DNA of 64,000 bases, taken from the NCBI GenBank assembly GCA_013297995.1, contig JAAFJB010000007.1, positions 1 through 64,000 on the forward strand, read 5' to 3'. The notes below the pieces were generated by a model that was not told where the DNA came from, ran no database searches, and saw only the letters and a program-made list of their open reading frames with translations. Both the position numbers and the translations under genes were made by a program. The stretch's first letter is position 1, and each line of letters begins with the position of its first letter. This document shows positions 47,474-56,623 of the stretch, one piece after another. The DNA is from Chitinophagales bacterium (GTDB lineage: Bacteria > Bacteroidota > Bacteroidia > Chitinophagales > Chitinophagaceae).

Positions 47474-48334
47474 TTAAACAAAGCTGGCCTTTAGGCTGAG
47501 GTCAACACTTTTGGCTTGGTGTATCAATCCACCTACGCTTATATAATCTACCCCAGTAGCAGCATAGGCTAAAACATTGTGTAAGCCAATACCACCACTG
47601 GCTTCTGTTTCAAAATTGCCTTGGGTTAATTGGAGTGCCTTAGTAAGGAGCGGAACGCTAAAATTGTCGAGCATGATGCGAAAAACCTTTCCTTTTCCGT
47701 ATTTGCATACCAGTTCAACGTCTTCCAGCGATCTGGTTTCTACTTCTATGGGTAAGGGTTTGGCAAGTTTACTGTTGTATATGCTGGCCAGATCAATGGC
47801 TTTTATAATTCCTCCGCAATAGTCAATATGATTGTCCTTCAACATAATCATATCATATAGCCCAAAACGGTGGTTATTGCCGCCGCCAATTTTTACAGCC
47901 GCCTTTTCTAAAAGCCTAAAATTAGGGGTGGTTTTACGGGTATCTAACAAACGAGTTTGTGAGTTGGCTAGTAGTTGGGTATACTGTTTGGTAAGGGTAG
48001 CAATACCACTCATACGCTGCATGCAATTCAGCACCAGTCGCTCCGCTTTTAGAATCGTATGAACAGAAGCCGTTACTTCAAATGCAACTTCTCCAGCTTG
48101 CATACTGTTTCCATCTTTTTTTACAGGGGTGAAAATGGAAGCGGGCTCCACTTGCCTAAATATTTGTTCAGCAACTTGCATACCCGCAAGGATACCTGCT
48201 TCTTTAATTTTTAAAATAGCAGTTCCTTGTTGATCTGCTGGAATACAACAAAGCGTGGAATGATCCCCACTTCCTATATCTTCTTTTAAGGCAAGACTAA
48301 TCAATTCTTGGAGGGCTGTATTAAAATTATCCAT
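47474..48334 (-). CDS. nadC: Nicotinate-nucleotide pyrophosphorylase (carboxylating)
   Basis: A 286-residue quinolinate phosphoribosyltransferase making nicotinate mononucleotide in de novo NAD synthesis. The N-terminal LALKEDIGSGDHSTL, the active-site MQRMSGIATLTKQY, TRKTTPNFRLLEKAAVKIGGGNNHR and the barrel motifs IMLKDNHIDY, EVETRSLEDVE, IMLDNF and EASGGIGLHNV are all present. The DUF4783 gene lies upstream on the same strand, a pairing seen in many Bacteroidota. nadE is in the same window. Confidence 0.96.
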   Translation of the reverse strand: MDNFNTALQELISLALKEDIGSGDHSTLCCIPADQQGTAILKIKEAGILAGMQVAEQIFRQVEPASIFTPVKKDGNSMQAGEVAFEVTASVHTILKAERLVLNCMQRMSGIATLTKQYTQLLANSQTRLLDTRKTTPNFRLLEKAAVKIGGGNNHRFGLYDMIMLKDNHIDYCGGIIKAIDLASIYNSKLAKPLPIEVETRSLEDVELVCKYGKGKVFRIMLDNFSVPLLTKALQLTQGNFETEASGGIGLHNVLAYAATGVDYISVGGLIHQAKSVDLSLKASFV

Positions 48335-48361
48335 CTTACAAAGCTATTGGGTGTACAATAA

Positions 48362-48388
48362 AAAACCCCGCAAAAAATGCAGGGTTTT
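48362..48388 (-). terminator. Hairpin between the DUF4783 gene and nadC
   Basis: AAAACCCCGC (48362-48371) pairs with GCAGGGTTTT (48379-48388), with one C-A mismatch, around a 7-nt loop. On the minus strand it follows the DUF4783 stop codon by 17 bp and precedes nadC. T-rich ends on both sides make terminator or attenuator function likely. Confidence 0.65.
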
Positions 48389-48405
48389 ACAATTCATGAA
48401 TAAAT

Positions 48406-48789
48406 TTAGCTGATTCTCATGGTAATAATATGAAGTATTCCTGCTTTTTGTTTTAATTGAATGGTAATGCTAAATACTTTGTTTCCGTTGGTAAGTTTAC
48501 CCAATAGATACTGAAGATTGCCCTTGCCTCCCTCAGAAACTTTGTCAAATCCCTTAATTTCTTTTTCAGTAAAAAATGATTTTAGTGCTAATTCAGCTTG
48601 ATTTTTACTCATATTTTTCACTTCATCTTTATCTAGTAATTTCAAATCAACAAATTCATCAAAATGTTCTGCAATCAATTCGGCATTTCCTGTTTTAAAT
48701 GCTTTCACTACCCGATCTGTTTCTGATTGTGCTTTTACGGTTACACCAGCTCCAATCATCAAGCACAATAAAAAAATTATTTTACGCAT
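48406..48789 (-). CDS. DUF4783 domain secreted protein
   Basis: A 127-residue protein: signal peptide (about 1-20, IIFLLCLMIGAGVTVKAQ), then an NTF2/SnoaL-like alpha-beta fold of the DUF4783 type (DRVVKAFKTGNAELIAEHFDEFVDLKLL, AELALKSFFTEKEIKGF, GKLTNGNKVFSITIQLKQKAG). It is probably exported to the periplasm. The function is unknown. The adjacency to nadC is conserved in Bacteroidota, but no functional link is known. Confidence 0.85.
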   Translation of the reverse strand: MRKIIFLLCLMIGAGVTVKAQSETDRVVKAFKTGNAELIAEHFDEFVDLKLLDKDEVKNMSKNQAELALKSFFTEKEIKGFDKVSEGGKGNLQYLLGKLTNGNKVFSITIQLKQKAGILHIITMRIS

Positions 48790-48900
48790 ATATTTATTTT
48801 ATCAACAATAATACACCAAAAACATGCCAAGATCAAGAAACCTGATTTTTTAATACAGTCCCTACCCACACAAGAGGCTTAAATGCGTTAACTTTACCCC

Positions 48901-50424
48901 ATGAACAATAAAGTAATTCTTATAATTATGGATGGATGGGGCTTGGGTAAAATACCTGCAGCTGATGCCATTCAACACGCAAAAATACCATTCGTTAGTT
49001 CGCTCTATACAACTTACTCCCATACAACCCTCATTACATATGGGGAGGAAGTGGGTTTGCCAGAGGGGCAAATGGGCAACAGTGAAGTAGGCCACCTAAA
49101 TATAGGTGCGGGTAGAATTGTGTACCAAGAGTTACAAAGAATTAATGTGGCCATTCGCACGGGAGAATTTGCTGCCAACCCCACTTTGTTAAATGCCATT
49201 CAATTGGCCAAAACAAGTGGTAAAAAATTACATTTATTAGGTCTTGTGAGTGATGGTGGTGTGCATGCGCATACCAACCATCTAAAAGCCATTACCACCC
49301 TTTGTAAAGATCAAGGTCTTACCAATGTATTTGTGCATGCATTTACTGATGGTAGAGATACAGATCCCAAAAGTGGAAAAGGATATATAACCGCCGTAGA
49401 AGCTTTCCTAAAAACTACTACGGGTGTTATTGCTTCGGTAAGTGGACGATACTATGCAATGGACAGGGATAAACGTTGGGAGCGGGTTGCATTGGCCTAC
49501 CAATGTTTGGTACACGCCAAGGGCAATACTGCAGTATCTGCAACAGCAGCTATTGAATCTGCTTATGCTGCGGGTATTAGCGATGAGTTTATTTTACCCA
49601 CAGCTATTCTAGATGCTGCTGGTAAACCCTTGGCAGTGATTGAAGATGGCGATGTGGTGATTTCCTTCAATTTTAGAACCGATCGTTGCAGGGAAATTAC
49701 AGAAGTGCTTACCCAGACCGATTTCCCAGATTTTGGTATGCACAAACTGAACCTAGATTTTACAACCATGACGCTTTACGATCATAAGTTTAAAAACATA
49801 CACGTTGTTTTTGAAAACGATAACCTCCGCAATACTTTGGGCGAGGTGCTTGCTGCGAATGGTAAAAAACAGATACGGATTGCAGAGACCGAGAAATATC
49901 CGCACGTAAGTTTTTTCTTCAGTGGTGGCCGCGAAGAACCATTTGAAGGGGAGAGTCGCATTATGGTGCCTTCACCCAAAGTGGCTACTTACGACCTACA
50001 GCCCGAAATGAGTGCTCGAGAAATAACGGCCCAGCTATTACCCGAAATTGCCAGCTCTTCCGCCGATTTTATCTGCCTTAATTTTGCCAATACCGATATG
50101 GTGGGTCATACTGGTGTATTTTCTGCTGCCATTACCGCTGCAGAAACGGTGAACGATTGCGTGAAGCAGATTGTGAATCTTGCTATTGAAAATGGGTATA
50201 CTATTTTCTTAACTGCCGATCACGGTAACGCCGATTTTATGATCAATGAAGATGGCTCTCCTAATACTGCCCACACTTTAAATCCTGTACCATTCATTGT
50301 AATTGATAAAGCATGGAAGGGGGAGTTAAAAGCTGGTAAATTAGCGGATATTGCGCCTTCAATTTTACATGTAATGGGCTTGCCCATTCCTGCTGAAATG
50401 ACGGGGAATATTTTATTGAAGTAA
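48901..50424 (+). CDS. gpmI: 2,3-bisphosphoglycerate-independent phosphoglycerate mutase
   Basis: A 507-residue glycolytic enzyme interconverting 3- and 2-phosphoglycerate with two Mn2+. It is an alkaline-phosphatase-superfamily protein: N-terminal metal site VILIIMDGWGLG, catalytic Ser in GQMGNSEVGHLNIGAGR, substrate-loop VHAFTDGRDTDP and SVSGRYYAMDRDKRW, and the C-terminal metal ligands NFANTDMVGHTG and LTADHGNAD. It is full length and intact. The next gene starts 10 bp downstream. Confidence 0.97.
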   Translation: MNNKVILIIMDGWGLGKIPAADAIQHAKIPFVSSLYTTYSHTTLITYGEEVGLPEGQMGNSEVGHLNIGAGRIVYQELQRINVAIRTGEFAANPTLLNAIQLAKTSGKKLHLLGLVSDGGVHAHTNHLKAITTLCKDQGLTNVFVHAFTDGRDTDPKSGKGYITAVEAFLKTTTGVIASVSGRYYAMDRDKRWERVALAYQCLVHAKGNTAVSATAAIESAYAAGISDEFILPTAILDAAGKPLAVIEDGDVVISFNFRTDRCREITEVLTQTDFPDFGMHKLNLDFTTMTLYDHKFKNIHVVFENDNLRNTLGEVLAANGKKQIRIAETEKYPHVSFFFSGGREEPFEGESRIMVPSPKVATYDLQPEMSAREITAQLLPEIASSSADFICLNFANTDMVGHTGVFSAAITAAETVNDCVKQIVNLAIENGYTIFLTADHGNADFMINEDGSPNTAHTLNPVPFIVIDKAWKGELKAGKLADIAPSILHVMGLPIPAEMTGNILLK

Positions 50425-50434
50425 TGATAAGCAG

Positions 50435-52702
50435 TTGTTAAATATAAGATTCTTGATTCATTCATACCCAAAAAAACAACCATTGAATTCTAGTAGAAAA
50501 ATCAGTGTATTTTTTTTGTTGGTTTCGTTTCTATGCTTTTATGAACTGCGTGCGCAGAACTTGGGCGATACGGTATTGAGCAATCCAAAATCTTTAAATG
50601 ATGTGGTTGTTTTTTCTAGCAAGTTTGCTGAAAAATTTAAGCGAATTGCGCAAACGGTTGACGTGATAAAATCTAAACCGCAACTTAATTTTCAGGCCAA
50701 TACGGCTGATGTATTAATGAACTCAGGAAAACTATTTGTCCAAAAAAGTCAGCAAGGCGGTGGAAGTCCCGTTATCAGAGGATTTGAAGCCAGTCGCATT
50801 TTACTAATGGTAGATGGTATTAGAATGAACAATGCCATTTATAGGGCGGGTCATTTGCAGAATATTATTACGGTTGACAATCAATTCCTTGATAGGATAG
50901 AACTAATTTATGGTCCTTCTTCTACCTTGTACGGCAGTGATGCCTTGGGTGGGGTAGTGAGTATGACCACAAAAAATCCATTGCTAAGTACCAACGGAAA
51001 AACCCAAGTAACGGGTAATACTACGCTTCGTTATACCAGTGCCATTCATGAGAATAGGGGTAATATTCAATGTAATATTGGCGGCAAAAAATGGGCATCA
51101 CTCACTTCAGTTAGTTATGGTTCGTTTGGTGATATGGTTCAAGGGGAAAATAGAAACGCAGCATATCCCGATTTTGGCAAGAAAAATTTTATTGTAGAGA
51201 GAATTGGCAATGCCGATTTTGCTAAAGTGAATCCCAATCCCGATAAACAAACTGCTTCTGGATACCAGCAGGTTGATATTGCGCAGAAATTTTTATTTCA
51301 GTCTTCGGCTAAAATTCAGCATATCATCAACCTACAGTTTTCAAATACCAATGATATTCCGCGTTACGATCGGCTGAGCGAAAAATCGGGTGTATTACCT
51401 GTTTTTGCAGAATGGTATTATGGCCCTCAAATTAGGAATATGGCAGCCTATCATTTTAATGCTACCGAACAACAAGGTTTTTTTCAGGATATAAAAATTA
51501 CCGCTAGTTACCAAGATATTGAAGAGAGTAGAATCAGCCGCCGATTTCAAAACAATAATAAAGATTATCGCTGGGAGCGGGTGAATATATTTGGGGTAGT
51601 TTTTGATGCCAAGCATTATAGTGGAAAGAACGAATGGCATATAGGTGCAGAAACGTATACCAATTTTGTTGGTTCTACAGCCGAAAGAGTGAATATAGTG
51701 AGTAAGGTTAAAAGTAGCATTACCACTCGCTATGCAGATGGTCCCACGTCAATGGCTTCGCATGCCATTTACGCGCAACATACGTATAAAATAAATGATC
51801 GGCTTACGTTAAATGATGGACTTCGCTTTAATTTAGTTCAAATGAATGCCCGTTTTGTAGACACTGCATTAACAAAATTTCCATTTACAAAAGTGAGGCA
51901 ATCCAATAAAGCCGTAACGGGGAATATTGGAATTGTTTATGCCAGTGATAATAATTTTCGTGCTGCATTTGTGTTGAGCAGCGGCTTTCGTTCACCCAAT
52001 GTAGATGATCTTTCTAAAGTGTTTGATTCAAGAACAGGATTGGTGGTAGTGCCCAATACTGCTATTCGTCCTGAGTACACTTACAATGCAGAATTTAGTT
52101 TGAATAAATACGGTAAAGTATTCAGCTATGGGGCATCTGTGTTTTATACTTTGTTTAGGAATGCGCTGGTATTAGATAAATTTAATTTCAATGCACAGGA
52201 TAGTATTTTTTACAGCGGGGTAAAGAGTGCGGTTTATGCATTGCAGAATAAAGCTGCGGCCCGCGTATATGGGTTTAGTGTAAATGCGGCTTATAATTTC
52301 GCAAAAGGAACCAGTATTGATGGCGTGGTAACCTATACCAAAGGACGGTTTACCGATCCCCTGAATGGCTCTATTCCATTAGATCATGTAGCACCATTAT
52401 ATGGTCGCTTTGCACTAAAGCATATTGCTGCTAAATGGCAAGCAGAATGTTATTCCTTGTTTAATGGCTGGAAGCGACTGGCAGATTATAATCCCAATGG
52501 GGAAGACAATCTCCAATATGCAACGCCCGATGGTATGCCATCTTGGATTACGTTGAATATAAGGATGGCGGTTAAAATTCAACCCAAACTAAACCTGCAA
52601 TTGGCAGTAGAAAATATTACGGATAAAAACTATCGGCATTTTGCCAGTGGCATTTCAGCACCTGGCAGAAATTTTTCCCTCACCTGTAGCGCCAATTTTT
52701 AA
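50435..52702 (+). CDS. TonB-dependent receptor
   Basis: A 755-residue outer-membrane receptor lacking an N-terminal carboxypeptidase-regulatory domain. A signal peptide lies at about 23-41 (ISVFFLLVSFLCFYELRAQ) after an unusually long polar start, so a downstream start (for example the TTG near 50483) is possible. The plug follows (QTVDVIKSKPQLNF, GGGSPVIRGFEASRILLMVDGIRMN, LDRIELIYGPSSTLYGSDALGG), with a barrel ending FSLTCSANF, terminal Phe. The GGGSPVIRGFEA motif is shared by haem/haemoglobin- and vitamin-type receptors; the substrate is not determined. It is followed by a terminator-like hairpin. Confidence 0.88.
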   Translation: MLNIRFLIHSYPKKQPLNSSRKISVFFLLVSFLCFYELRAQNLGDTVLSNPKSLNDVVVFSSKFAEKFKRIAQTVDVIKSKPQLNFQANTADVLMNSGKLFVQKSQQGGGSPVIRGFEASRILLMVDGIRMNNAIYRAGHLQNIITVDNQFLDRIELIYGPSSTLYGSDALGGVVSMTTKNPLLSTNGKTQVTGNTTLRYTSAIHENRGNIQCNIGGKKWASLTSVSYGSFGDMVQGENRNAAYPDFGKKNFIVERIGNADFAKVNPNPDKQTASGYQQVDIAQKFLFQSSAKIQHIINLQFSNTNDIPRYDRLSEKSGVLPVFAEWYYGPQIRNMAAYHFNATEQQGFFQDIKITASYQDIEESRISRRFQNNNKDYRWERVNIFGVVFDAKHYSGKNEWHIGAETYTNFVGSTAERVNIVSKVKSSITTRYADGPTSMASHAIYAQHTYKINDRLTLNDGLRFNLVQMNARFVDTALTKFPFTKVRQSNKAVTGNIGIVYASDNNFRAAFVLSSGFRSPNVDDLSKVFDSRTGLVVVPNTAIRPEYTYNAEFSLNKYGKVFSYGASVFYTLFRNALVLDKFNFNAQDSIFYSGVKSAVYALQNKAAARVYGFSVNAAYNFAKGTSIDGVVTYTKGRFTDPLNGSIPLDHVAPLYGRFALKHIAAKWQAECYSLFNGWKRLADYNPNGEDNLQYATPDGMPSWITLNIRMAVKIQPKLNLQLAVENITDKNYRHFASGISAPGRNFSLTCSANF

Positions 52703-52726
52703 TAAATAGGTTTCTAATTTATCAAT

Positions 52727-52762
52727 AAACTGCTCATCCTGCCAACAGGTGGGCAGTTTTGA
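52727..52762 (+). terminator. Terminator-like hairpin after TonB receptor
   Basis: AAACTGCTCA (52727-52736) pairs with TGGGCAGTTT (52750-52759), 10 bp with one G-U pair, and a 13-nt loop, followed by T-rich sequence. It lies 24 bp past the receptor stop codon and just before engB. Confidence 0.65.
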
Positions 52763-52774
52763 TTAATTTGCAGC

Positions 52775-53401
52775 ATGGAAATTAAAAAAGCGGCTTACCT
52801 GATCTCCAATGCAGACTTCCAACAGTGCCCCAAAGCAGACCGACCAGAATATGCATTTATTGGAAGGAGTAATGTGGGCAAGTCGTCTCTTATTAATATG
52901 CTTTGCAAAAATAATAAGCTGGCAAAAACTTCATCAGCACCGGGTAAAACACAATTAATCAATCATTTTGAAATAGAGAGCAGCATCCGTAATAAGCAAG
53001 GATTTGGAAAATGGTACTTGGTAGATTTGCCTGGTTATGGCTTTGCAAAAGTAGCCCAGTCTAGTAGGAGAAGGTGGGAGCAGATGATTGAAAATTATTT
53101 GCGCAAAAGAGAGAACTTGGTTACGGTTTTTGTGTTGATTGATAGTAGGCATAAACCGCAGAAACTAGACCTAGAATTTATTGCCCAACTAGACCTGTGG
53201 GAAGTTCCTTTTTCATTGGTATTTACCAAGACTGACAAAGAAAAACCAGCCGTTGTGGCCGCCAATATTCAAGCTTTTTTTGACCTACTAAAAACCACTT
53301 GGCAATACTTGCCACAGCATTTTGTAACCAGTGCAGAAAAGCACCAAGGCAGGGACGAAATCATGGCTTTTATTGAAATGAAAAATGAATCATTAGCCTA
53401 G
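52775..53401 (+). CDS. engB: Ribosome biogenesis GTPase EngB/YsxC
   Basis: A 208-residue single-domain GTPase needed for large-subunit ribosome assembly. G1 GRSNVGKSSLIN, G2 Thr in APGKTQLINHF, G3 DLPGYGFA, G4 FTKTDKEKP and G5 TSAEKHQG are all visible, with the YsxC-type N-terminus (FQQCPKADRPEYAFIGRSN). Length is normal. Its last 9 bp overlap the 3' end of the convergent pabB gene. Confidence 0.96.
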   Translation: MEIKKAAYLISNADFQQCPKADRPEYAFIGRSNVGKSSLINMLCKNNKLAKTSSAPGKTQLINHFEIESSIRNKQGFGKWYLVDLPGYGFAKVAQSSRRRWEQMIENYLRKRENLVTVFVLIDSRHKPQKLDLEFIAQLDLWEVPFSLVFTKTDKEKPAVVAANIQAFFDLLKTTWQYLPQHFVTSAEKHQGRDEIMAFIEMKNESLA

Positions 53402-54682
53402 AATTGCATTCATGGCTTTGGCTTTTAACAAACATTCTTGGTATTCTTCTTCTGGGTTGCTTTGAAAAGTAATGCCACTGCCTACATGATAGCTAAGGTA
53501 TTGGGTATTGGTATTATAAAGTAGGCTTCTGATAACTACATTAAAATCAAAATCCATGGATGGATTTATATAGCCTACCGTACCCGAATAAAGCCCCCTT
53601 GGCACGGGTTCGTAGCAATCAATTAGTTCCATTACTTTTTTCTTGGGAGCACCCGTCATGCTGCCCATTGGAAAACTTGCTGCAATAATTTCATTCAATC
53701 CCAAGTTTGTTTTTAATTCGCCAATTACACTAGAAATCATTTGGTGTACCTGCGGAAAACGGTATATGCCAAATAGCTCTTCAACGCTTACTGTGCCTGC
53801 TTTACAAACCCTGCTTAAGTCGTTTCTTACTAGGTCTACCACCATCACGTTTTCAATCTGGTCTTTGGTGCTATTGCGCAACTGGTTTCTCAGCTCATTA
53901 TCTGCTACTGCATTTGCGCTATTTCTTTTATTGGTTCCTTTAATAGGCTGGGAGCGAAGTAGATTACCTATTTTCTGTAAGTATCTTTCAGGGCTGGCAC
54001 AGATTAAGTGAGCGTTGTTTATTTTGTAATAACAAGCAAAGGGGTTGGGAGAAATTTTAGTAAGGGCTTCGTATAAAAAAAGGGGGTTAAGGGATATATT
54101 TTCTGCAAAAAATTCTTGGCAAAAATTAATTTCATAGCAGTCGCCTTTAAGAATATGTGTTAGCAATTGCTGGATTATAAAAAGGTAATCGGTTTTGTTG
54201 GTACGAGCCTGAACAGCAATGGGTGGATGGGGAATTTCTTGAGCAATTTCACAATTGCGAATGGCTTTAAAAATAAGATCGGGATCTTGAACAGCTGCAT
54301 CAATGGTGAGTATATGATTGCTGAGTTGTAAAACCGTTTCAGGTTGCACAAAGCAAGCATTATTAAAGCCAATTAAATTGAGCTGATGGGTATATTTTTG
54401 GGAGAGATTAGCCTTGCCGAATTCGTAGGAAAAGTGACCAAAAAGCCAATCCTTATTCTTCCCATAAAAATCATCAATAAGAAGGGGGGTATCGGCACCG
54501 CTAAATACTTGTAATGCACCCACTGAAGCGAGGCATTCAACAGCACTATGGGCAGAAATGTAATGGTGATTGTCTAAAAAAGAGCAAGTACTAAACCCGT
54601 TTACCCAATGCAGCATTTGCTGCTTGAACAAAGGCAATGACTCAACGGGATAGCACTTGCGAATTCTTTTCAATAGTACCAA
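53393..54682 (-). CDS. pabB: Chorismate-binding enzyme, aminodeoxychorismate synthase component I-like
   Basis: A 429-residue member of the anthranilate synthase component I/PabB family. The catalytic domain is in the C-terminal two thirds: GDCYEINFCQEF, LICASPERYLQ, RSQPIKGTNKR, VMVVDLVRNDLSRVCK, FPMGSMTGAPKKKVMELID and RGLYSGTVGYI. The PIKGT motif (Lys in place of the TrpE Ala) is characteristic of PabB, favouring 4-amino-4-deoxychorismate synthesis for folate. No amidotransferase or pabC gene is adjacent. It is convergent with engB and 5 bp after the acidic protein gene on the same strand. Confidence 0.88.
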   Translation of the reverse strand: MVLLKRIRKCYPVESLPLFKQQMLHWVNGFSTCSFLDNHHYISAHSAVECLASVGALQVFSGADTPLLIDDFYGKNKDWLFGHFSYEFGKANLSQKYTHQLNLIGFNNACFVQPETVLQLSNHILTIDAAVQDPDLIFKAIRNCEIAQEIPHPPIAVQARTNKTDYLFIIQQLLTHILKGDCYEINFCQEFFAENISLNPLFLYEALTKISPNPFACYYKINNAHLICASPERYLQKIGNLLRSQPIKGTNKRNSANAVADNELRNQLRNSTKDQIENVMVVDLVRNDLSRVCKAGTVSVEELFGIYRFPQVHQMISSVIGELKTNLGLNEIIAASFPMGSMTGAPKKKVMELIDCYEPVPRGLYSGTVGYINPSMDFDFNVVIRSLLYNTNTQYLSYHVGSGITFQSNPEEEYQECLLKAKAMNAILG

Positions 54683-54687
54683 TTGGT

Positions 54688-55128
54688 TTAGAAATCATCA
54701 TCATCATCATCGTATCCAGAATTCTTATCATTAAATAAGTCGAACTCTTTAAAGTCTTCATCTAACTTAAAATCGTCTTCCTCATCTTCCTTTTTTTTAC
54801 TTCCTCCGCTTGCTTTTTTTGCTTTGCTTTTGGGTAAATCAAATTCATCAAAGTCTGGATCCCAACTGTCATCCCCTTCTTCAGGTTTTTCCCATTCATC
54901 ATCTACCTCGTCGTCGTCTTCATCATCGTCTTCATCGTGGCTTTTTTTTGCACTCGATTTAGGGGCACTTTTTTTTGCACTCGGTTTTACTTGGGGCTCA
55001 TCGTCTTCCAAATCATCCTCATCTTCCTCTTCCTGCTTTTTAGCTTTAGGGGATGGGTTGGTTACCGAATTTTTTGCCGGAGTCTTGGGGGCTGAGGATT
55101 TTTTATCCTTATCAGATTTCGCTGCCAT
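54688..55128 (-). CDS. Low-complexity acidic/lysine protein
   Basis: A 146-residue protein made of Lys/Ser/Pro/Ala-rich N-terminal sequence (KSSAPKTPAKNSVTNPSPK) followed by alternating acidic runs (EEEDEDDLEDDE, DEDDDEDDDEVDDEW) and short basic patches, ending FDLFNDKNSGYDDDDDDF. No fold or motif is recognisable, and it is probably disordered. Similar Lys-rich start/acidic tail proteins occur in Bacteroidota with unknown roles. The gene starts near 55128, 85 bp before purA, and ends 5 bp before pabB. The Ser-rich plus-strand frame over it is a shadow. Confidence 0.7.
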   Translation of the reverse strand: MAAKSDKDKKSSAPKTPAKNSVTNPSPKAKKQEEEDEDDLEDDEPQVKPSAKKSAPKSSAKKSHDEDDDEDDDEVDDEWEKPEEGDDSWDPDFDEFDLPKSKAKKASGGSKKKEDEEDDFKLDEDFKEFDLFNDKNSGYDDDDDDF

Positions 55129-55213
55129 ATTTCTAATAAGATTTTATTGCGTAAAATTACACACAAACAATTGTGAACCAATTTTTTTTCAATATAAAAA
55201 TAAATACAAAAAA

Positions 55214-56476
55214 CTATAAACAAATAATTTGATCTCTACCAGGACCATTCGACACAAATTTAACGGGCGCACCTATATATCCGTTGATAAAATTAATATA
55301 ATTATTCATTTCATCGGGTAAAGTATTGGCATCTTTTATTACGGTAGAGTCTGTGTTCCAACCAAGGAAGGTTTTAAACACAGGATCTACGGTAACCCTA
55401 GAGAGTTGAAAAGGCAGTTCGGTAGTTTCTTTTCCGTTGATACCGTATGCAGTACATACTTCTAATTCCTTAAATGTATCTAATACATCGGCTTTGGTCA
55501 TGATTATTTTGGTAACACCATTAATCATACAAGTATATTTAAGTGCAACCAAATCAATCCAACCACAACGCCTGGGCCTACCTGTAGTAGCCCCAAATTC
55601 GCTTCCTATTCTTCTTAATTCTTCGCCAGTAGCGTTTTCTAATTCAGTGGGGAAGGGGCCGCTGCCCACTCTGGTGCAATAAGCTTTGGTAACACCCATT
55701 ACATCATTAATAAGTTTTGGAGAAACGCCCAGGCCAGTACATACGCCTGCGGAAATGGTATTAGAAGAAGTTACAAAAGGGAAAGTGCCAAAATCAATAT
55801 CCAGCATACTACCTTGTGCGCCTTCGGCCAATACTTTTTTGCCTGCGGTAATTTGGTTGTTGATATAATATTCGCAGTTAATCACGTTGAGCGTTTTGAG
55901 GAATTCAAGTGCTTCAAAAAACTCTTCTTCCCAAGCAGAAATATCTTCAATAAAATGAAAATTATCGAGTAGTTTTTGGTGTTTTAGTCGCAGTTTAATA
56001 TATTGACTGGTAAAGTTCTTATTCAATAGGTCGCCTACCCGCAAAGCATTTCGGCCGGTCTTGTCCATATATGCAGGTCCAATTCCTTTGAGGGTAGAGC
56101 CAATTTTACTTTCTCCTTTGGAGAGCTCAGAAGCTTTGTCAAGCGCCCGGTGAGTAGGGATAATAATATTGGTTCTTTCCGAAATAAAGAGGTTTTTTTT
56201 CACGTCAATTCCATGGGCTGCAACGGCATCACATTCTCTTTTTAGGGTAACGGGATCGAGTACCACACCGCCACCAATAATATTCACTTTATTTTGGTGA
56301 AAAATGCCGGAGGGAATTTGGTGCAATACCATTTTCTTTCCTTCCACATAAAGGGTGTGACCTGCATTAGGGCCACCTTGAAAGCGAGCCACAATATCAT
56401 AGTTAGGCGCAAAATAATCCACTATTTTACCCTTGCCTTCGTCGCCCCATTGTAAACCGAGAATTACATCAACCAT
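55214..56476 (-). CDS. purA: Adenylosuccinate synthetase
   Basis: A 420-residue GTP-dependent enzyme converting IMP and aspartate to adenylosuccinate in AMP synthesis. Signatures are WGDEGKGKIVDYF (P-loop with the general base Asp), GGPNAGHTLYVEGKK (catalytic His), GIGPAYMDKTGRNALRVGDL, GAQGSMLDIDFGTFPFVTSS, TRVGSGPFPTE and TTGRPRRCGWIDLVAL. The protein is complete. It lies downstream of relA/spoT on the same strand, across a 145-bp gap that carries short direct repeats. Confidence 0.97.
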   Translation of the reverse strand: MVDVILGLQWGDEGKGKIVDYFAPNYDIVARFQGGPNAGHTLYVEGKKMVLHQIPSGIFHQNKVNIIGGGVVLDPVTLKRECDAVAAHGIDVKKNLFISERTNIIIPTHRALDKASELSKGESKIGSTLKGIGPAYMDKTGRNALRVGDLLNKNFTSQYIKLRLKHQKLLDNFHFIEDISAWEEEFFEALEFLKTLNVINCEYYINNQITAGKKVLAEGAQGSMLDIDFGTFPFVTSSNTISAGVCTGLGVSPKLINDVMGVTKAYCTRVGSGPFPTELENATGEELRRIGSEFGATTGRPRRCGWIDLVALKYTCMINGVTKIIMTKADVLDTFKELEVCTAYGINGKETTELPFQLSRVTVDPVFKTFLGWNTDSTVIKDANTLPDEMNNYINFINGYIGAPVKFVSNGPGRDQIICL

Positions 56477-56549
56477 AATTTATTTTCTAAGTGGCAAAAA
56501 TAGGGTAAGAGATGGCTTATGCCTAATAAATTGTGGAGAAATATTTACA

Positions 56550-56623
56550 CGTCAGAACGTTGGGTCGTCAGAACGTCGGGTGGTTGGAAAGGGGGACGAA
56601 TGACGATCTGACGAATGACGATC
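56550..56623. repeat. Short direct-repeat cluster between relA/spoT and purA
   Basis: Two copies of CGTCAGAACGTYGGG lie at 56550-56564 and 56566-56580 (16-bp period), and two of GACGAATGACGATC at 56595-56608 and 56610-56623 (15-bp period). TCTGACG in the second pair is the reverse complement of CGTCAGA in the first. The tract is GC-richer than its surroundings, and the last copy runs into the relA/spoT stop codon. Confidence 0.8.

Noticed and set aside
54824-55219. Plus-strand Ser-rich reading frame
   Set aside because: It is the antisense of Asp/Glu runs in the acidic protein gene and has no independent features.
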